Shown: positions 1-10,700, counted from the stretch's first letter. The stretch is DNA of 64,000 nt from Demequina litoralis (GCF_030418455.1 NZ_JAUHPW010000001.1:124001-188000), one strand, 5' to 3'. Notes: generated by a model from the letters alone, not told the origin. Numbers and translations: made by a program.

Positions 1-892
1 CGAGCCGCCTCGCCTGGGTCGCGGCGCGCCTCGCGAGGTCCGCGCCCCCGATGCCCTGGGGGAACCCCAGATAGTTCTCGATGCGTGCGCTCGTCCCCGC
101 CTGCCCTCCCGGGACCTCCCGCTCGACCACCACCGTGCGCAGCCCCTCGGAGGCTCCGTACACCGCGGCCGCGAGGCCCGCGGGGCCGGCGCCGATGACG
201 ATGAGGTCGTAGAACGGCTTGAGCGCCGGCGTCCTCAGCCCCACCTTGTCGGCCAGCACGTGCAGGTCGGGGTCCTCGAGGAGGGTCCCGTCGGGGAAGA
301 ACAGCACGGGGACCACGCTCCGGTCCCCGGTGGACGCCTCGACGAGGGCGCGCGCCTCGTCGTCCTTCTCGATGTCGAGCCACTGGTACGGGATCTGTCC
401 GCGCGCGAGGAACTCCTTGACCGCGTGCGAGCGCGGCGACCACAGCGTGCCCGCGACCCTGATGCCGTCGTAGGGCACGGGGACGTGCGCGGCCCAGCCG
501 TCCAGCAGGTCGTCGAGGACGGGGTAGAGCTGTTCCTCCGGAGGATCCCACGGCTTCATCAGGTAGTAGTCGAGGGCGACCTCGTTGATGCTGGCGATCG
601 CGGCGTTGGTGTCGGCGTACGCCGTCAGCAGCACCCGCTTCGCGTCGGGGTACAAGGTGATGGCCTCTGTCAGCAGCTCCACGCCGCTCATCCCCGGCAT
701 CCGCTGGTCCACCACGAGCAGGGCGACCGCGCTGCCGCGCCGCTTGAACTCCTGGACCGCCTCGAGGGCCTCCTGCCCGGACAGCGCCTTCACGATGCGG
801 TAGTCGCCGCGGTAGCGCTCCTGGAGGTCGCGCGCGACGGCGTTCAGGACGTGCGGCTCGTCGTCGACGGCGAGGATGATCGGCTTGGCCAT
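1..892 (-). CDS. Response regulator fused to thioredoxin-disulfide reductase (partial, C-terminus off window)
   Basis: The frame runs unbroken from an ATG at 892 to the left edge. Residues 1-125 form a CheY-like receiver (acidic pair D10-D11, phospho-acceptor D62 in VVDQRMPG, Lys in YLMKPW). A thioredoxin-like middle segment follows. From about residue 229 there is an FAD-binding thioredoxin reductase (GAGPAGL, then GGQAGTSARIENYLGFP). The redox CxxC would lie beyond the window. The ATG is 9 bp downstream of the stop of the sensor kinase, so the two form one operon and probably one signalling pair. Fused response regulator/thioredoxin-disulfide reductases are a known architecture. The input signal and redox partner are unknown; a redox or oxygen response is inference. 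Confidence 0.88.
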   Translation of the reverse strand, partial: MAKPIILAVDDEPHVLNAVARDLQERYRGDYRIVKALSGQEALEAVQEFKRRGSAVALLVVDQRMPGMSGVELLTEAITLYPDAKRVLLTAYADTNAAIASINEVALDYYLMKPWDPPEEQLYPVLDDLLDGWAAHVPVPYDGIRVAGTLWSPRSHAVKEFLARGQIPYQWLDIEKDDEARALVEASTGDRSVVPVLFFPDGTLLEDPDLHVLADKVGLRTPALKPFYDLIVIGAGPAGLAAAVYGASEGLRTVVVEREVPGGQAGTSARIENYLGFPQGIGGADLARRAATQARRL

Positions 893-901
893 GGTGAACC
901 C

Positions 902-3064
902 CTAGAGCTCCGGCGGCGAGTAGTCGACCGGGAGCCTGACCTCGAAGCAGGTCTGGCCCGGGCGCGAGGTGACATCGATCTCGCCGTGGTGCTTCTGCAC
1001 GACGATGGACCTCGAGATGTTGAGACCCAGGCCGGTTCCCTCTCCGGGGCCCTTGGTGGTGAAGAACGGGTCGAAGATCTGCGACCTGACCTCACGGGGG
1101 ATCACGGGGCCGTCGTCCTCGATCTGCACCACCACCCACGGGTCGCGGTGGAACGCTCGTACGACGATGCGTCCCTCGCCGTCCATGGCGTCGACGGCGT
1201 TGTCGACGATGTTCGTCCACACCTGGTTGAGCTCGCTCGCGAACGCCTGGATCCGGGGCAGGTCCTCCTCGTACTCCCGCACCACGGTCACGCCCTTCTT
1301 CAGCTTGTTCTGCAGGATGATCAGGGTGTTGTCGAGGCCCTCGCGCACGTCCGTCTCCCGCACCGGTGCCTGGTCCATGTAGGTGTAGGTCTTCAGCGCC
1401 TTCACCAGCTCGACGATCCGGCTCGTGCCGACGGCGATCTCGGAGAAGAGCGAATGGATCGTGTAGGTGAATCCGACCCACTCGACCACGATCGGCATCG
1501 CCGCGTCGTCGAAGAGGGCGCGGAGGCGGTCCAAGTCCTCGGTCGTGAACCCGAGGCTGACGAGGGATGCGGCCACGTCGCCGGCCACCTCGCCGTCGAG
1601 CTCCGCGAGCCACTCCTCGAGCCGCTCCTCGCGATCGCTGCGCGTGACGGCGTTGAGCTCCGCCGGACGCAGCGCCCGGTCGACGATGAGCGTGTCGAGC
1701 CGATCGATCTCCGCGCGCTGGGGAGAGGTCAGGCCGACCGCGCACAACCGCCGGTGGATCTGGTCGAGCCGCGCGAAGGCCGTACGGAGCTGAGCCGCTC
1801 CGCGCTGCGCGGACGCCGCGGGATTGTTGATCTCGTGCGCCATCCCGGCGCTGAGCTTGCCCAGCGAGGCCATCTTCTCCTGGATCACCAGCTGGTCCTG
1901 CATCTCGTTCAACCGGGCCAGGGTCTCGACCAGCGCATCGTTCTTCCGCCCGAGCTCCTCGGTGCGCTCGCGCAGCTCGGCCTCGCTGGTACGCAGCGCG
2001 TCCTCGGCGCGCTTGCGTTCGCGGATGTCGCGGATGATGCCCGTGTAGTAGCGCGCGTCCCGCACCGTCCAGGTCGACAGCGACAGCTCGATCGGCAGCT
2101 CCTCGCCGGACCGGTGGATCGCGGCAAGCTCGACGGTCTTGCCGATCACGTGCGCCTCGCCTGTCGCCGTGAAGCGTGCCATGCCCGCGCGATGCGCCTC
2201 GTGGAAGCGTGGCGGGATGATCATCTCGAGCCGGTGCCCGACCACCTCGTCCTCCGTGTAGCCGAGGATCCTGGTGGCGGCCTTGTTCCAGCTGATGATC
2301 TCGCCCGAGTGGTCCGCGGAGATGATCGCGTCGATCGCCGACTCGGTGACGGACCGGAACTTCTCCTCGGCCTGCTTGCGCTCGCTGATGTCGCGGATGA
2401 TGCCCGTGTAGTAGCGCGAGTCGTCGAGGAACCAGGTCGCGAGCGACAGCTCGACCGGGAACTCGGTGCCGTTCGCGCGCAGCCCGGAGAGCTCGACAGT
2501 CTTGCCGATCACGTGGGTCTCGCCGCCGCCCGAGACGCGGTCCACGCCGGTACGGTGCTGCTGCCGGTAGGTCGGCGGGATGATGAGCTCGAGCGGGCGT
2601 CCGATCACCTCGTCCTCGGTGTAGCCGAACAGCGCCGCCGCGGCCGTGTTCCACGACCGGATGCGTCCGCGGGCGTCCGCCGAGATGATCGCGTCGATGG
2701 CCGACTCCATCACGGACCTGAACTTCGCCTCCGACTCGCGCAGCGCCATGCGCACCTTCGAGACGGTGACCTGGCGCTCCACCCGCGCGAGCACCTCTCG
2801 GGGGTCGAAGGGGCGGCTGATCAGGTCGTCGCCCGCCTCGAGGCCGAGCGCGCGCGAGGTGGGGTCGTCCGCGTTGGCGATGAGGATGACGGGGGTGTCC
2901 TGCGTGCGGGGGTTCGCCTTGAGGTCCCGGATGAACGTGGACGGGTGGACGCCCGAGATGCTCGGATCGACCATGACGAGGTCGGGGGAGACGCGCATGA
3001 CGGCGTCGAGCGCGAAGGCGCTGCCGGCCGCGGTGGTGACCGCGTAGCCGCCGGCCTCGACCAC
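902..3064 (-). CDS. Hybrid-type sensor histidine kinase with N-terminal receiver-like domain and two PAS domains
   Basis: From the GTG at 3064, residues 1-100 are most of a receiver domain (VMVDPSISG holds the acceptor Asp). Two closely similar PAS/PAC repeats follow (about 110-230 and 235-355), then a coiled coil, a HisKA-like helix with H410 in MAHEINN, and a HATPase domain (N-box NIVDNAVDAM, G-boxes GPGEGTGLGLN). No membrane segment is seen, so it is probably cytosolic and senses through PAS. The GTG start would delete strand 1 of the receiver. The frame continues 22 codons upstream with LILIIGDDP, preceded by an AGGAG seven bases before an ATC at 3130 and with no ATG, GTG or TTG available. 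The true start may therefore be the non-standard ATC. It is co-transcribed with the response regulator-TrxR gene. Confidence 0.85.
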   Translation of the reverse strand: MVEAGGYAVTTAAGSAFALDAVMRVSPDLVMVDPSISGVHPSTFIRDLKANPRTQDTPVILIANADDPTSRALGLEAGDDLISRPFDPREVLARVERQVTVSKVRMALRESEAKFRSVMESAIDAIISADARGRIRSWNTAAAALFGYTEDEVIGRPLELIIPPTYRQQHRTGVDRVSGGGETHVIGKTVELSGLRANGTEFPVELSLATWFLDDSRYYTGIIRDISERKQAEEKFRSVTESAIDAIISADHSGEIISWNKAATRILGYTEDEVVGHRLEMIIPPRFHEAHRAGMARFTATGEAHVIGKTVELAAIHRSGEELPIELSLSTWTVRDARYYTGIIRDIRERKRAEDALRTSEAELRERTEELGRKNDALVETLARLNEMQDQLVIQEKMASLGKLSAGMAHEINNPAASAQRGAAQLRTAFARLDQIHRRLCAVGLTSPQRAEIDRLDTLIVDRALRPAELNAVTRSDREERLEEWLAELDGEVAGDVAASLVSLGFTTEDLDRLRALFDDAAMPIVVEWVGFTYTIHSLFSEIAVGTSRIVELVKALKTYTYMDQAPVRETDVREGLDNTLIILQNKLKKGVTVVREYEEDLPRIQAFASELNQVWTNIVDNAVDAMDGEGRIVVRAFHRDPWVVVQIEDDGPVIPREVRSQIFDPFFTTKGPGEGTGLGLNISRSIVVQKHHGEIDVTSRPGQTCFEVRLPVDYSPPEL

Positions 3065-3349
3065 CTCCTGCAGCTCCGCGGCGCAGGCGGGATCGTCTCC
3101 GATGATGAGGATCAGGCCGGTGTCGGGGATGGCGGCGCTCCTCGCTGGAACGGCGCGGCGTCGCGCGCGTACTTCCCTTCAACGTACGGGCGCCCTGGCA
3201 GACCGTCAAAAGATGCGCGCCATCCCCACCCGCACGCCACACCTGATCGGGTAGCGGAACCCTGGGGCATGTCGGACCGGCCCGCCGCGCCAAGGGTGTG
3301 GGCGAGGAGGAGAATGGAAGAGGGACTCGCCACCGGTGGGAGGTGGCTC

Positions 3350-4204
3350 ATGCGACTGCAGCATGCGGGAGCGATTCTCGCGTTGGCCCTGTGCGGGGCA
3401 GGTTGCTCCGCACAGGATTCGAGGTCGATGTGTCCCTCCGATGGCTGCGAGGTGGCAGACCCGCGCACGGTGCCCTACACCGAGCCCGCATCGGTGCTGC
3501 ACGACATGCAGGTGCTCGAGCCCGTAGAGGACGGGTCCTGGCCGGTGGTGATCCTGGCGCATGGCACGGCGCAGAGCCGCTCCGCATTGAAGGGCTGGGC
3601 GACCGGCATCGCGGCGAACGGCGCGATCACGTACAACCTCACGTGGCCCTCCGGAGCGGGCCCCGTGCCGGAGGCGGTCGAGAATCTCGCGTGCGCGGTC
3701 TCGGCCGCGGTGGCCGATGCGGGCCGGCACGGCGGGGATACCTCGCGCGTCGTGTTCGTGGGTCACTCGTTCGGCGCCGGCGTGGGCGCGGCCGCCGCCC
3801 TCGGTGGCGGGGAGCACCTCGAGGACTGCGCGGTCGCGGCGGACGAGGACGCTCTGCCCACCGGCTTCGTCGGCTACGAGGGTCCCTACGACATCGCCTC
3901 CGTCGACTACATGCGCGATCGTGCGACGCCCGACCCGCCTGTCGACGAGGCGGCGGATCCCTACGCCAACATCGGTGGAAACCCGGACCTGGTCGTGCGG
4001 GCGCTCCACGGTGACGCGGAGGACTTCGCCTGGTACGACGTGCCCCTGAGCGTCTCCGAGGATTTCGTCGAGGCGCTCGATGAGGCGGGCTATGACGCCG
4101 AGCTCACCATCGTCGAAGGAGGCAGCCACGTGGAGATCGGCCACCGAGGGCCGGTGCAGCCCGCTGTGATCGCGACGGTGAGCGAGCTGCTCGCGGATCT
4201 CTAG
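3350..4204 (+). CDS. Secreted alpha/beta hydrolase (lipase/cutinase-like)
   Basis: 284 aa. The N-terminus has a short basic region and a hydrophobic stretch ending in a Cys (ALALCGAGC), so it is a signal peptide and possibly a weak lipobox. The body shows alpha/beta hydrolase landmarks: VVILAHG (oxyanion region), the nucleophile elbow GHSFGAG, an acidic candidate in HGDAEDF and a late His in GGSHVEIG. This is a complete Ser-Asp-His set in the right order. It resembles the chlorophyllase/PET-hydrolase-like dienelactone group, but the substrate cannot be named. ATG 3350 is preferred because GGGAGGTGG lies just upstream; an in-frame ATG at 3314 has its purine run too close. It stands alone, divergent from the sensor kinase. 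Confidence 0.72.
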   Translation: MRLQHAGAILALALCGAGCSAQDSRSMCPSDGCEVADPRTVPYTEPASVLHDMQVLEPVEDGSWPVVILAHGTAQSRSALKGWATGIAANGAITYNLTWPSGAGPVPEAVENLACAVSAAVADAGRHGGDTSRVVFVGHSFGAGVGAAAALGGGEHLEDCAVAADEDALPTGFVGYEGPYDIASVDYMRDRATPDPPVDEAADPYANIGGNPDLVVRALHGDAEDFAWYDVPLSVSEDFVEALDEAGYDAELTIVEGGSHVEIGHRGPVQPAVIATVSELLADL

Positions 4205-4345
4205 CCCGTGCGGACGGAGAGCAGGGGCGGACGGTCAGCCCCTCCAGGACGAGGCACCCGCCGGGGAGGAGCGCCGGCGACGTGGCGCTAGGCTCTGTCT
4301 ACCAGCGACGTCGTCACCGAGGACGATGCGCGGGATGGGGGCATC

Positions 4346-4858
4346 ATGGGAGCACGTTCGTGGTGGACCGCGCGGGCGATCGGAGCGGTCCTGGTGTCCG
4401 CATCCCTGGCGGGCTGCTCGGATGGGGACGATACCGAGGCAGACGCATTCGCGCTCACCGACCCCACGGTCTCGATCGTCGCCACCGACGACGGCCCCGC
4501 GCTCCGCATCGCCGGCACCGTCGCCAACATCTCCGACGAGGTGCTGGACGATGTCGCCGTGGCCGTCGTGCTCGACGAGGCGCTCGACGCGTACATCCCG
4601 GCTGGCGCCGCGACGCTGCCCGTCGACGGCGTCGACCGGATCTATCCCGCCGGCACCCCCCACGACGAGGTCCCGGAGGACGGCGCGCTCGGCATCGAGG
4701 TCGGGGACACGCGGCACCTCGACGGGACCGGCGACTACCTGGCGGAGGTGGTCGACCTCGCGGACGAGGTCGTCCTCCAGGTGACCTGGGACGGGGGAGA
4801 GCAGGTCCTCACCGCCCCCGCCGAGGTCCTCGACCCGGACGGTCTCGTCGCGCGCTGA
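4346..4858 (+). CDS. Small lipoprotein, Ig-like fold predicted
   Basis: 170 aa. A clear lipoprotein signal ends at the lipobox LAGC (about residue 24), followed by an acidic linker. The rest alternates beta-type segments (LRIAGTVANISDEVLDDVAVAVVL and onward), resembling the FxLYD/DUF4352 type of extracellular Ig-like module that tunes protein-protein interaction at the membrane. No catalytic residues are evident. A TAGGCT hexamer at about 4289 could be its -10, and a copy of the GGACGATGCG motif lies at 4321-4330 between promoter and start. It ends at a hairpin shared with the convergent helicase gene. Function unknown. Confidence 0.6.
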   Translation: MGARSWWTARAIGAVLVSASLAGCSDGDDTEADAFALTDPTVSIVATDDGPALRIAGTVANISDEVLDDVAVAVVLDEALDAYIPAGAATLPVDGVDRIYPAGTPHDEVPEDGALGIEVGDTRHLDGTGDYLAEVVDLADEVVLQVTWDGGEQVLTAPAEVLDPDGLVAR

Positions 4859-4860
4859 CC

Positions 4861-4875
4861 GTCCGTTCGACGGAC
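4861..4875. terminator. Hairpin between convergent genes
   Basis: GTCCGT-TCG-ACGGAC is a perfect six-base stem with a three-base loop, directly after the lipoprotein stop and before the helicase stop. It has no T-run, as is usual in this window, so it is a candidate bidirectional terminator. Confidence 0.45.
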
Positions 4876-4935
4876 CATCGTGGGGTGAGCCGGACCGTCC
4901 CCTCCGTGAGCCGCTGCCGGACGGCGGCGCGTGCC

Positions 4936-6786
4936 CTAGTAGGAACGGCGCGGCTTGCGGGGTCCGCGGTCCTCCCGTCCGCCGCGGTCGCGGTCGCCGT
5001 AGCGCCCACCGCGCGACCCGCCATCGCGGTCGCCGTAGCCGCCGCGAGAGCCCCCGCGCCCACCGCCGCTGCGCGACGGGCCCCCGCCGTCGGGCTTGAT
5101 CTCGATCAGCCGGCCCGAGATGCGGGTCCCGCGCAGCCGGTCGAACGCCGACGGCGGCAGCGAGGACGGCAGCTCCACCAGCGAGAACTCCGGCAGGATC
5201 GTGATCTTGCCGAAGTCGCCGCGCGAGAAGCCGCCCTCGTTGGCGAGCGCGCCCACGATCTGCCTCGGCTCGACCTTGTGACGCTTGCCCACCTCGATGC
5301 GGTAGGCGGTGAAGCCCTCGCTCGGGCCCCGCGAGGCGCGGCCGCCGCGGTCGTCGCGGCCGCCGCGCGCATCGTCCCCGCGGGCGTCGCGCGCGCGACG
5401 GTCGGGGGCGAAGGACTGCCGCTTGGGCTCGTCGGCAGGGTCGAGCAGCAGAGGAGTGTCGCCCTGCGCGACCACCGCGAGCGCCGCGGCGACGTCCGCC
5501 TCGGGCACGTCGTGGTGCTCGACGTAGTGGGCGATGATGTCGCGGAAGCGGCTGATCCGGTCGGCCTGCTCGAGCGCGGCCGTGATCGAGTCGTCGAAGC
5601 GCGCCAGACGCGTCGCGTTGACCTCGTCCGCGGAGGGCCAGTGCATCTCCGTGAGGGGCTGGCGGGTCGCCTTCTCGATCGCCGTGAGCAGGCGGCGCTC
5701 GCGCGGCGTGATGAAGCTGATGGCGTCGCCCGTGCGGCCCGCGCGGCCGGTGCGGCCCACGCGGTGGACGTACGACTCGGTGTCGATCGGGATGTCGAAG
5801 TTGACGACGTGGCTGATGCGGTCGACGTCGAGGCCGCGCGCGGCGACGTCCGTCGCGACGAGGATGTCGAGCTTGCCGTCCTTGAGCTGCTTGATGGTGC
5901 GCTCGCGCTGCGCCTGCGCGACGTCGCCGCTGATCGCCGCGGCCGCGAGGCCGCGCGCGCGCAGGCGCTCGGCGACGGTCTCGGTGTCGTTCTTGGTACG
6001 CGTGAACACGATCATCGCCTCGAAGTTCTCGACCTCGAGGAGGCGCGTGAGCGCGTCCATCTTCTGCTGGTACGACACGATGAGGTAGCGCTGGGTGATC
6101 GTGGACGAGGTCGTGGTCTTGCGCTTGACCGTGATCTCGGCTGGGTCGTCGAGGTAGCGCTGCGACAGCCGGCGGATCTGAGCCGGCATCGTCGCGGAGA
6201 ACAGCGCGACCTGCTTGTCGTCCGGCGTGGACGCGAGGATCGTCTCGACGTCCTCGGCGAAGCCCATCTTGAGCATCTCGTCGGCCTCGTCGAGCACCAG
6301 GTACTTGAGCTCGGACAGGTCGAGCGTGCCCTTGTCGAGGTGGTCCATGATGCGGCCGGGGGTGCCGACCACCACGTGCACGCCGCGCCGCAGGGCCGAC
6401 AGCTGCACGCCGTAGCCCTGCCCGCCGTAGACGGGGAGCACGTGGACGCCCTTGAGGTCCGCCGCGTACCGCTCGAAGGCCTCGCAGACCTGCAGCGCGA
6501 GCTCGCGGGTCGGCGCGAGCACCAGCGCCTGCGGAGTCTTCTGGGACTTGTCGAGGCGCGCGAGGATCGGAAGGGCGAAGGCGGCGGTCTTGCCCGTGCC
6601 GGTCTGGGCCAGACCCACCACGTCGCGGCCGCTGAGCAGCAGCGGGATGGTCTCCGCCTGGATGGCGGACGGGGTCTCGTACCCGACGGCCTTGAGCGCC
6701 TTGAGGATGGGCCCGTCGAGGCCCAGGTCGGCGAAGGTCTGCGTGGGAGCGTCGGTTGCGTCGGTCTCGACGCTCTCGGAAGTCAT
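4936..6786 (-). CDS. deaD: DEAD-box ATP-dependent RNA helicase, DeaD/CsdA type
   Basis: 616 aa. All core motifs are present in order: AQTGTGKT (Walker A), PTRELA, TPGRI, DEAD, SAT, the ARGLD motif and HRVGRTGRAG. After the two RecA domains (about 1-380) there is a DbpA-type RNA-binding domain (roughly 480-555, with YRIEVGKRHKV and a GTRISGRLIEIKP end) and an Arg/Gly-rich tail. This is the CsdA/DeaD arrangement, which unwinds structured RNA during ribosome assembly and mRNA decay, especially in the cold. The gene is the last of a same-strand run after the SDR and a small ORF, 56 bp from the latter. A GGACGATGCG copy lies inside it (5368) and another just upstream (6829). Confidence 0.93.
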   Translation of the reverse strand: MTSESVETDATDAPTQTFADLGLDGPILKALKAVGYETPSAIQAETIPLLLSGRDVVGLAQTGTGKTAAFALPILARLDKSQKTPQALVLAPTRELALQVCEAFERYAADLKGVHVLPVYGGQGYGVQLSALRRGVHVVVGTPGRIMDHLDKGTLDLSELKYLVLDEADEMLKMGFAEDVETILASTPDDKQVALFSATMPAQIRRLSQRYLDDPAEITVKRKTTTSSTITQRYLIVSYQQKMDALTRLLEVENFEAMIVFTRTKNDTETVAERLRARGLAAAAISGDVAQAQRERTIKQLKDGKLDILVATDVAARGLDVDRISHVVNFDIPIDTESYVHRVGRTGRAGRTGDAISFITPRERRLLTAIEKATRQPLTEMHWPSADEVNATRLARFDDSITAALEQADRISRFRDIIAHYVEHHDVPEADVAAALAVVAQGDTPLLLDPADEPKRQSFAPDRRARDARGDDARGGRDDRGGRASRGPSEGFTAYRIEVGKRHKVEPRQIVGALANEGGFSRGDFGKITILPEFSLVELPSSLPPSAFDRLRGTRISGRLIEIKPDGGGPSRSGGGRGGSRGGYGDRDGGSRGGRYGDRDRGGREDRGPRKPRRSY

Positions 6787-6842
6787 GTGACCACCGTAGG
6801 CGCCCGCGGTCCCGAACGCGGCATCGAGGGACGATGCGACGG

Positions 6843-7082
6843 TCAGGAATCTGCCGGTCGACCGTCCGCGGTCGCCCGTGGGGCCCGCCGCGGCGGCGCC
6901 GGCGGCACCTCCTTGGCGGCGACGATGGCGTCCCCGGCGACGCGCACGGTCCCGCGGCGGGTCTCGACCACCACCGCCTCGGCGTCCGCGCTGAGGAGGG
7001 TGCCCAGCGCATCGGTCGCCTGCCCGGTGGGCAGGAGGTAGCGCACCACGACGCGCCGTCCGGGCGCGGGGAGGCGGATCAC
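6843..7082 (-). CDS. Stand-alone N-terminal domain of Rv0428c/cg3035-type acetyltransferase
   Basis: 79 aa. The pattern (RVVVRYLLP, then TDALGTLLS, VVVETRRGTVRVAGDAIVAAKEVPPAP) matches, from memory of that family, the SH3-like N-terminal module of the actinobacterial GNAT proteins cg3035/Rv0428c, including the closing Val-Ala-Ala-Lys-x-Val-Pro-Pro. Here the frame stops after a short proline/arginine tail and no GNAT domain follows. It starts 4 bp after the SDR stop, so it is translationally linked to it. It may be a remnant or a genuine small protein; the codon bias looks normal and no frameshift continuation was found downstream. Confidence 0.55.
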   Translation of the reverse strand: MIRLPAPGRRVVVRYLLPTGQATDALGTLLSADAEAVVVETRRGTVRVAGDAIVAAKEVPPAPPRRAPRATADGRPADS

Positions 7083-7086
7083 CGGG

Positions 7087-8607
7087 TCACCACCGCGAGG
7101 GAACGTAGTCCTTGAGGAACACCCCGAAGAGGTCCTCGCCCGCCTCGCCCCGCACCACCGGGTCGTAGACCCGCGCCGCGCCGTCGACCAGGTCCAGCGG
7201 CGCGTGGAAGCCCTCCTCCGCGAGCCGCACCTTGGTGGGGTGCGGGCGCTCGTCGGTGATCCAGCCGGTGTCGACGCTGGTCATGAGGATCCGGTCCGAC
7301 TCGAACATCTCCCGCGCGCTGGTGCGGGTGAGCATGTTGAGCGCCGCCTTCGCCATGTTGGTGTGCGGGTGGCCCGGCCCCTTGTAGCCGCGCTCGAACA
7401 CGCCCTCCATCGCGGACACGTTGACCACGTAGGAACGGCCGGTGGACGATGCGGCGGCCGCCGCCGCGAGGGCCGGACGCAGGCGGTTGATGAGGATGAA
7501 CGGCGCGGTCGAGTTGCACAGCTGCACCTCGAGCAGCTCGAGCGGGGTGACCTCGCCCACGGCCTGCACCCACGAGTTCGAGTCGTGCAGGTCGGGTACC
7601 AGCCCTCCTGCGTCGATGGCGCTGCCGTCGGCGAGCCTCTCGAGCGAGGACGATCCGGGCGCGAGCGCGAGGTCCGTGAGGCGCTGCGCGTCGTGGGCGC
7701 CCATCTCCTCGAGGTGCGCGGACGCGAGCAGCGGATGCGTGGCGACGGACGACTCGATGCTCAGCGGGTGCGCGTCGCTGGTGCGGCCCAGGGTGAGCAG
7801 CTGCGGTCCGCGGCCGTCCTCCCACAGCCCGTGCGGGATGGGGGCCTGCTCGGCGTCGACGAGCGGGGCGTACGCGCCGGGGGAGCGGCGCACCGTCTGC
7901 GCGGCGTTGTTGATGAGGATGTCGAGCGGCCCGTGCGCCGCGACCGAGTCCGCGAGCGCGACCACCTGCGCGGGATCGCGCAGGTCGATGCCGACCACGG
8001 TGACGCGGTGGAGCCACTCGGCGGCGTCGGGCATCGCCGCGAAGCGTCGCACCGCGTCGCGGGGGAAGCGGGTGGTGACGGTGAGGTCGGCGCCGTCGCG
8101 CAGCAGGCGCAGCGCGATGTGCATGCCGATCTTCGCGCGCCCGCCCGTGAGCAGCGCGCGGCGGCCGCGCAGGTCCGTGCGGGCGTGCCGCTTGGCGTGG
8201 CCCGTCTCCGCGCATGCGGGGCACAGCTGGTGGTAGAACGCGTCGACCTGGGTGTACTTCTGCTTGCAGATGTAGCAGGGACGTGCCTTGAGGTAGGTGC
8301 CGGCGGTCGGCGACGACGCCCGCGCCTCGAGGGTCAGCCCGCGGGTCTCGTCGTCGATGCGGTCCGCGGCGCCGGTGGCCGTCGCCGCGACCACCGCGCT
8401 GTCGGCGGTCGCGATGGCGGCGCGGCGCTCCTGGCGCCGGCTGCGCTTGACCGACTTGATCATCGCGGCGGTCGCGTTGCGCACGGTCGCGAAGTCGGGG
8501 TCGTCCTCGCCGACGTCGCTCAGCGAGGCGAGCACGCGCAGCGTGGTCGCGAGGTCGTCGGGGTCGATGCGGTGCTCGCGCGAGGAGGGGAGGGTGGTCT
8601 CGGACAC
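7087..8607 (-). CDS. SDR-family oxidoreductase with N-terminal zinc-ribbon and non-canonical active site
   Basis: 506 aa. Residues 1-105 are a helical, charged region of unknown role. C111-x2-C114 and C129-x2-C132 form a rubredoxin-like zinc knuckle. From about 145 comes a Rossmann domain with TGGRAKIG in place of the usual TGxxxGIG, and ILINNAAQT. At the catalytic site the sequence is SAMEG followed by HTNMAKAAL: the Lys is kept, but the position of the SDR Tyr is Thr. The substrate is unknown and the altered site may mean unusual chemistry or binding only. Start: GTG at 8607, seven bases after a TAGAAT -10, so the transcript is probably leaderless. A small ORF follows 4 bp later. Confidence 0.75.
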   Translation of the reverse strand: MSETTLPSSREHRIDPDDLATTLRVLASLSDVGEDDPDFATVRNATAAMIKSVKRSRRQERRAAIATADSAVVAATATGAADRIDDETRGLTLEARASSPTAGTYLKARPCYICKQKYTQVDAFYHQLCPACAETGHAKRHARTDLRGRRALLTGGRAKIGMHIALRLLRDGADLTVTTRFPRDAVRRFAAMPDAAEWLHRVTVVGIDLRDPAQVVALADSVAAHGPLDILINNAAQTVRRSPGAYAPLVDAEQAPIPHGLWEDGRGPQLLTLGRTSDAHPLSIESSVATHPLLASAHLEEMGAHDAQRLTDLALAPGSSSLERLADGSAIDAGGLVPDLHDSNSWVQAVGEVTPLELLEVQLCNSTAPFILINRLRPALAAAAAASSTGRSYVVNVSAMEGVFERGYKGPGHPHTNMAKAALNMLTRTSAREMFESDRILMTSVDTGWITDERPHPTKVRLAEEGFHAPLDLVDGAARVYDPVVRGEAGEDLFGVFLKDYVPSRW

Positions 8608-8614
8608 CCGCTCG

Positions 8615-8620
8615 ATTCTA
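8615..8620 (-). promoter_or_regulatory. -10 hexamer TAGAAT, leaderless SDR transcript
   Basis: On the minus strand TAGAAT is separated by seven bases from the GTG at 8607. This spacing puts the transcription start at or next to the start codon, a common actinobacterial leaderless layout, and supports the GTG choice. Confidence 0.5.
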
Positions 8621-8631
8621 CCGACGAGCGG

Positions 8632-10569
<1,938 letters not shown>

Positions 10570-10671
10570 GTGTCCCTCCTCGATGGCCTCGCCTCATCGT
10601 GACACGCGGGCCCCGCCGGCGCAGGGTGGCGGCGGCGGACGATGCGCGGCCGGACGCGGCCGCGTCACCGC

Positions 10672-10677
10672 TAGGGT
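10672..10677 (+). promoter_or_regulatory. -10 hexamer TAGGGT upstream of membrane hydrolase
   Basis: TAGGGT lies about 24 bases before ATG 10701, leaving a short leader with the Shine-Dalgarno-like AAAGGTGAGG. A GGACGATGCG copy sits at 10637-10646, in the -35 neighbourhood. Confidence 0.4.
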
Positions 10678-10700
10678 GAGGGCGACGAAAGGTGAGGTAC

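Noticed and set aside
260..4204. Very long plus-strand reading frame opposite the sensor kinase
   Set aside because: It is an antisense shadow caused by high GC; only its last 284 codons (from 3350) look like a protein. The minus strand has clear kinase domains.
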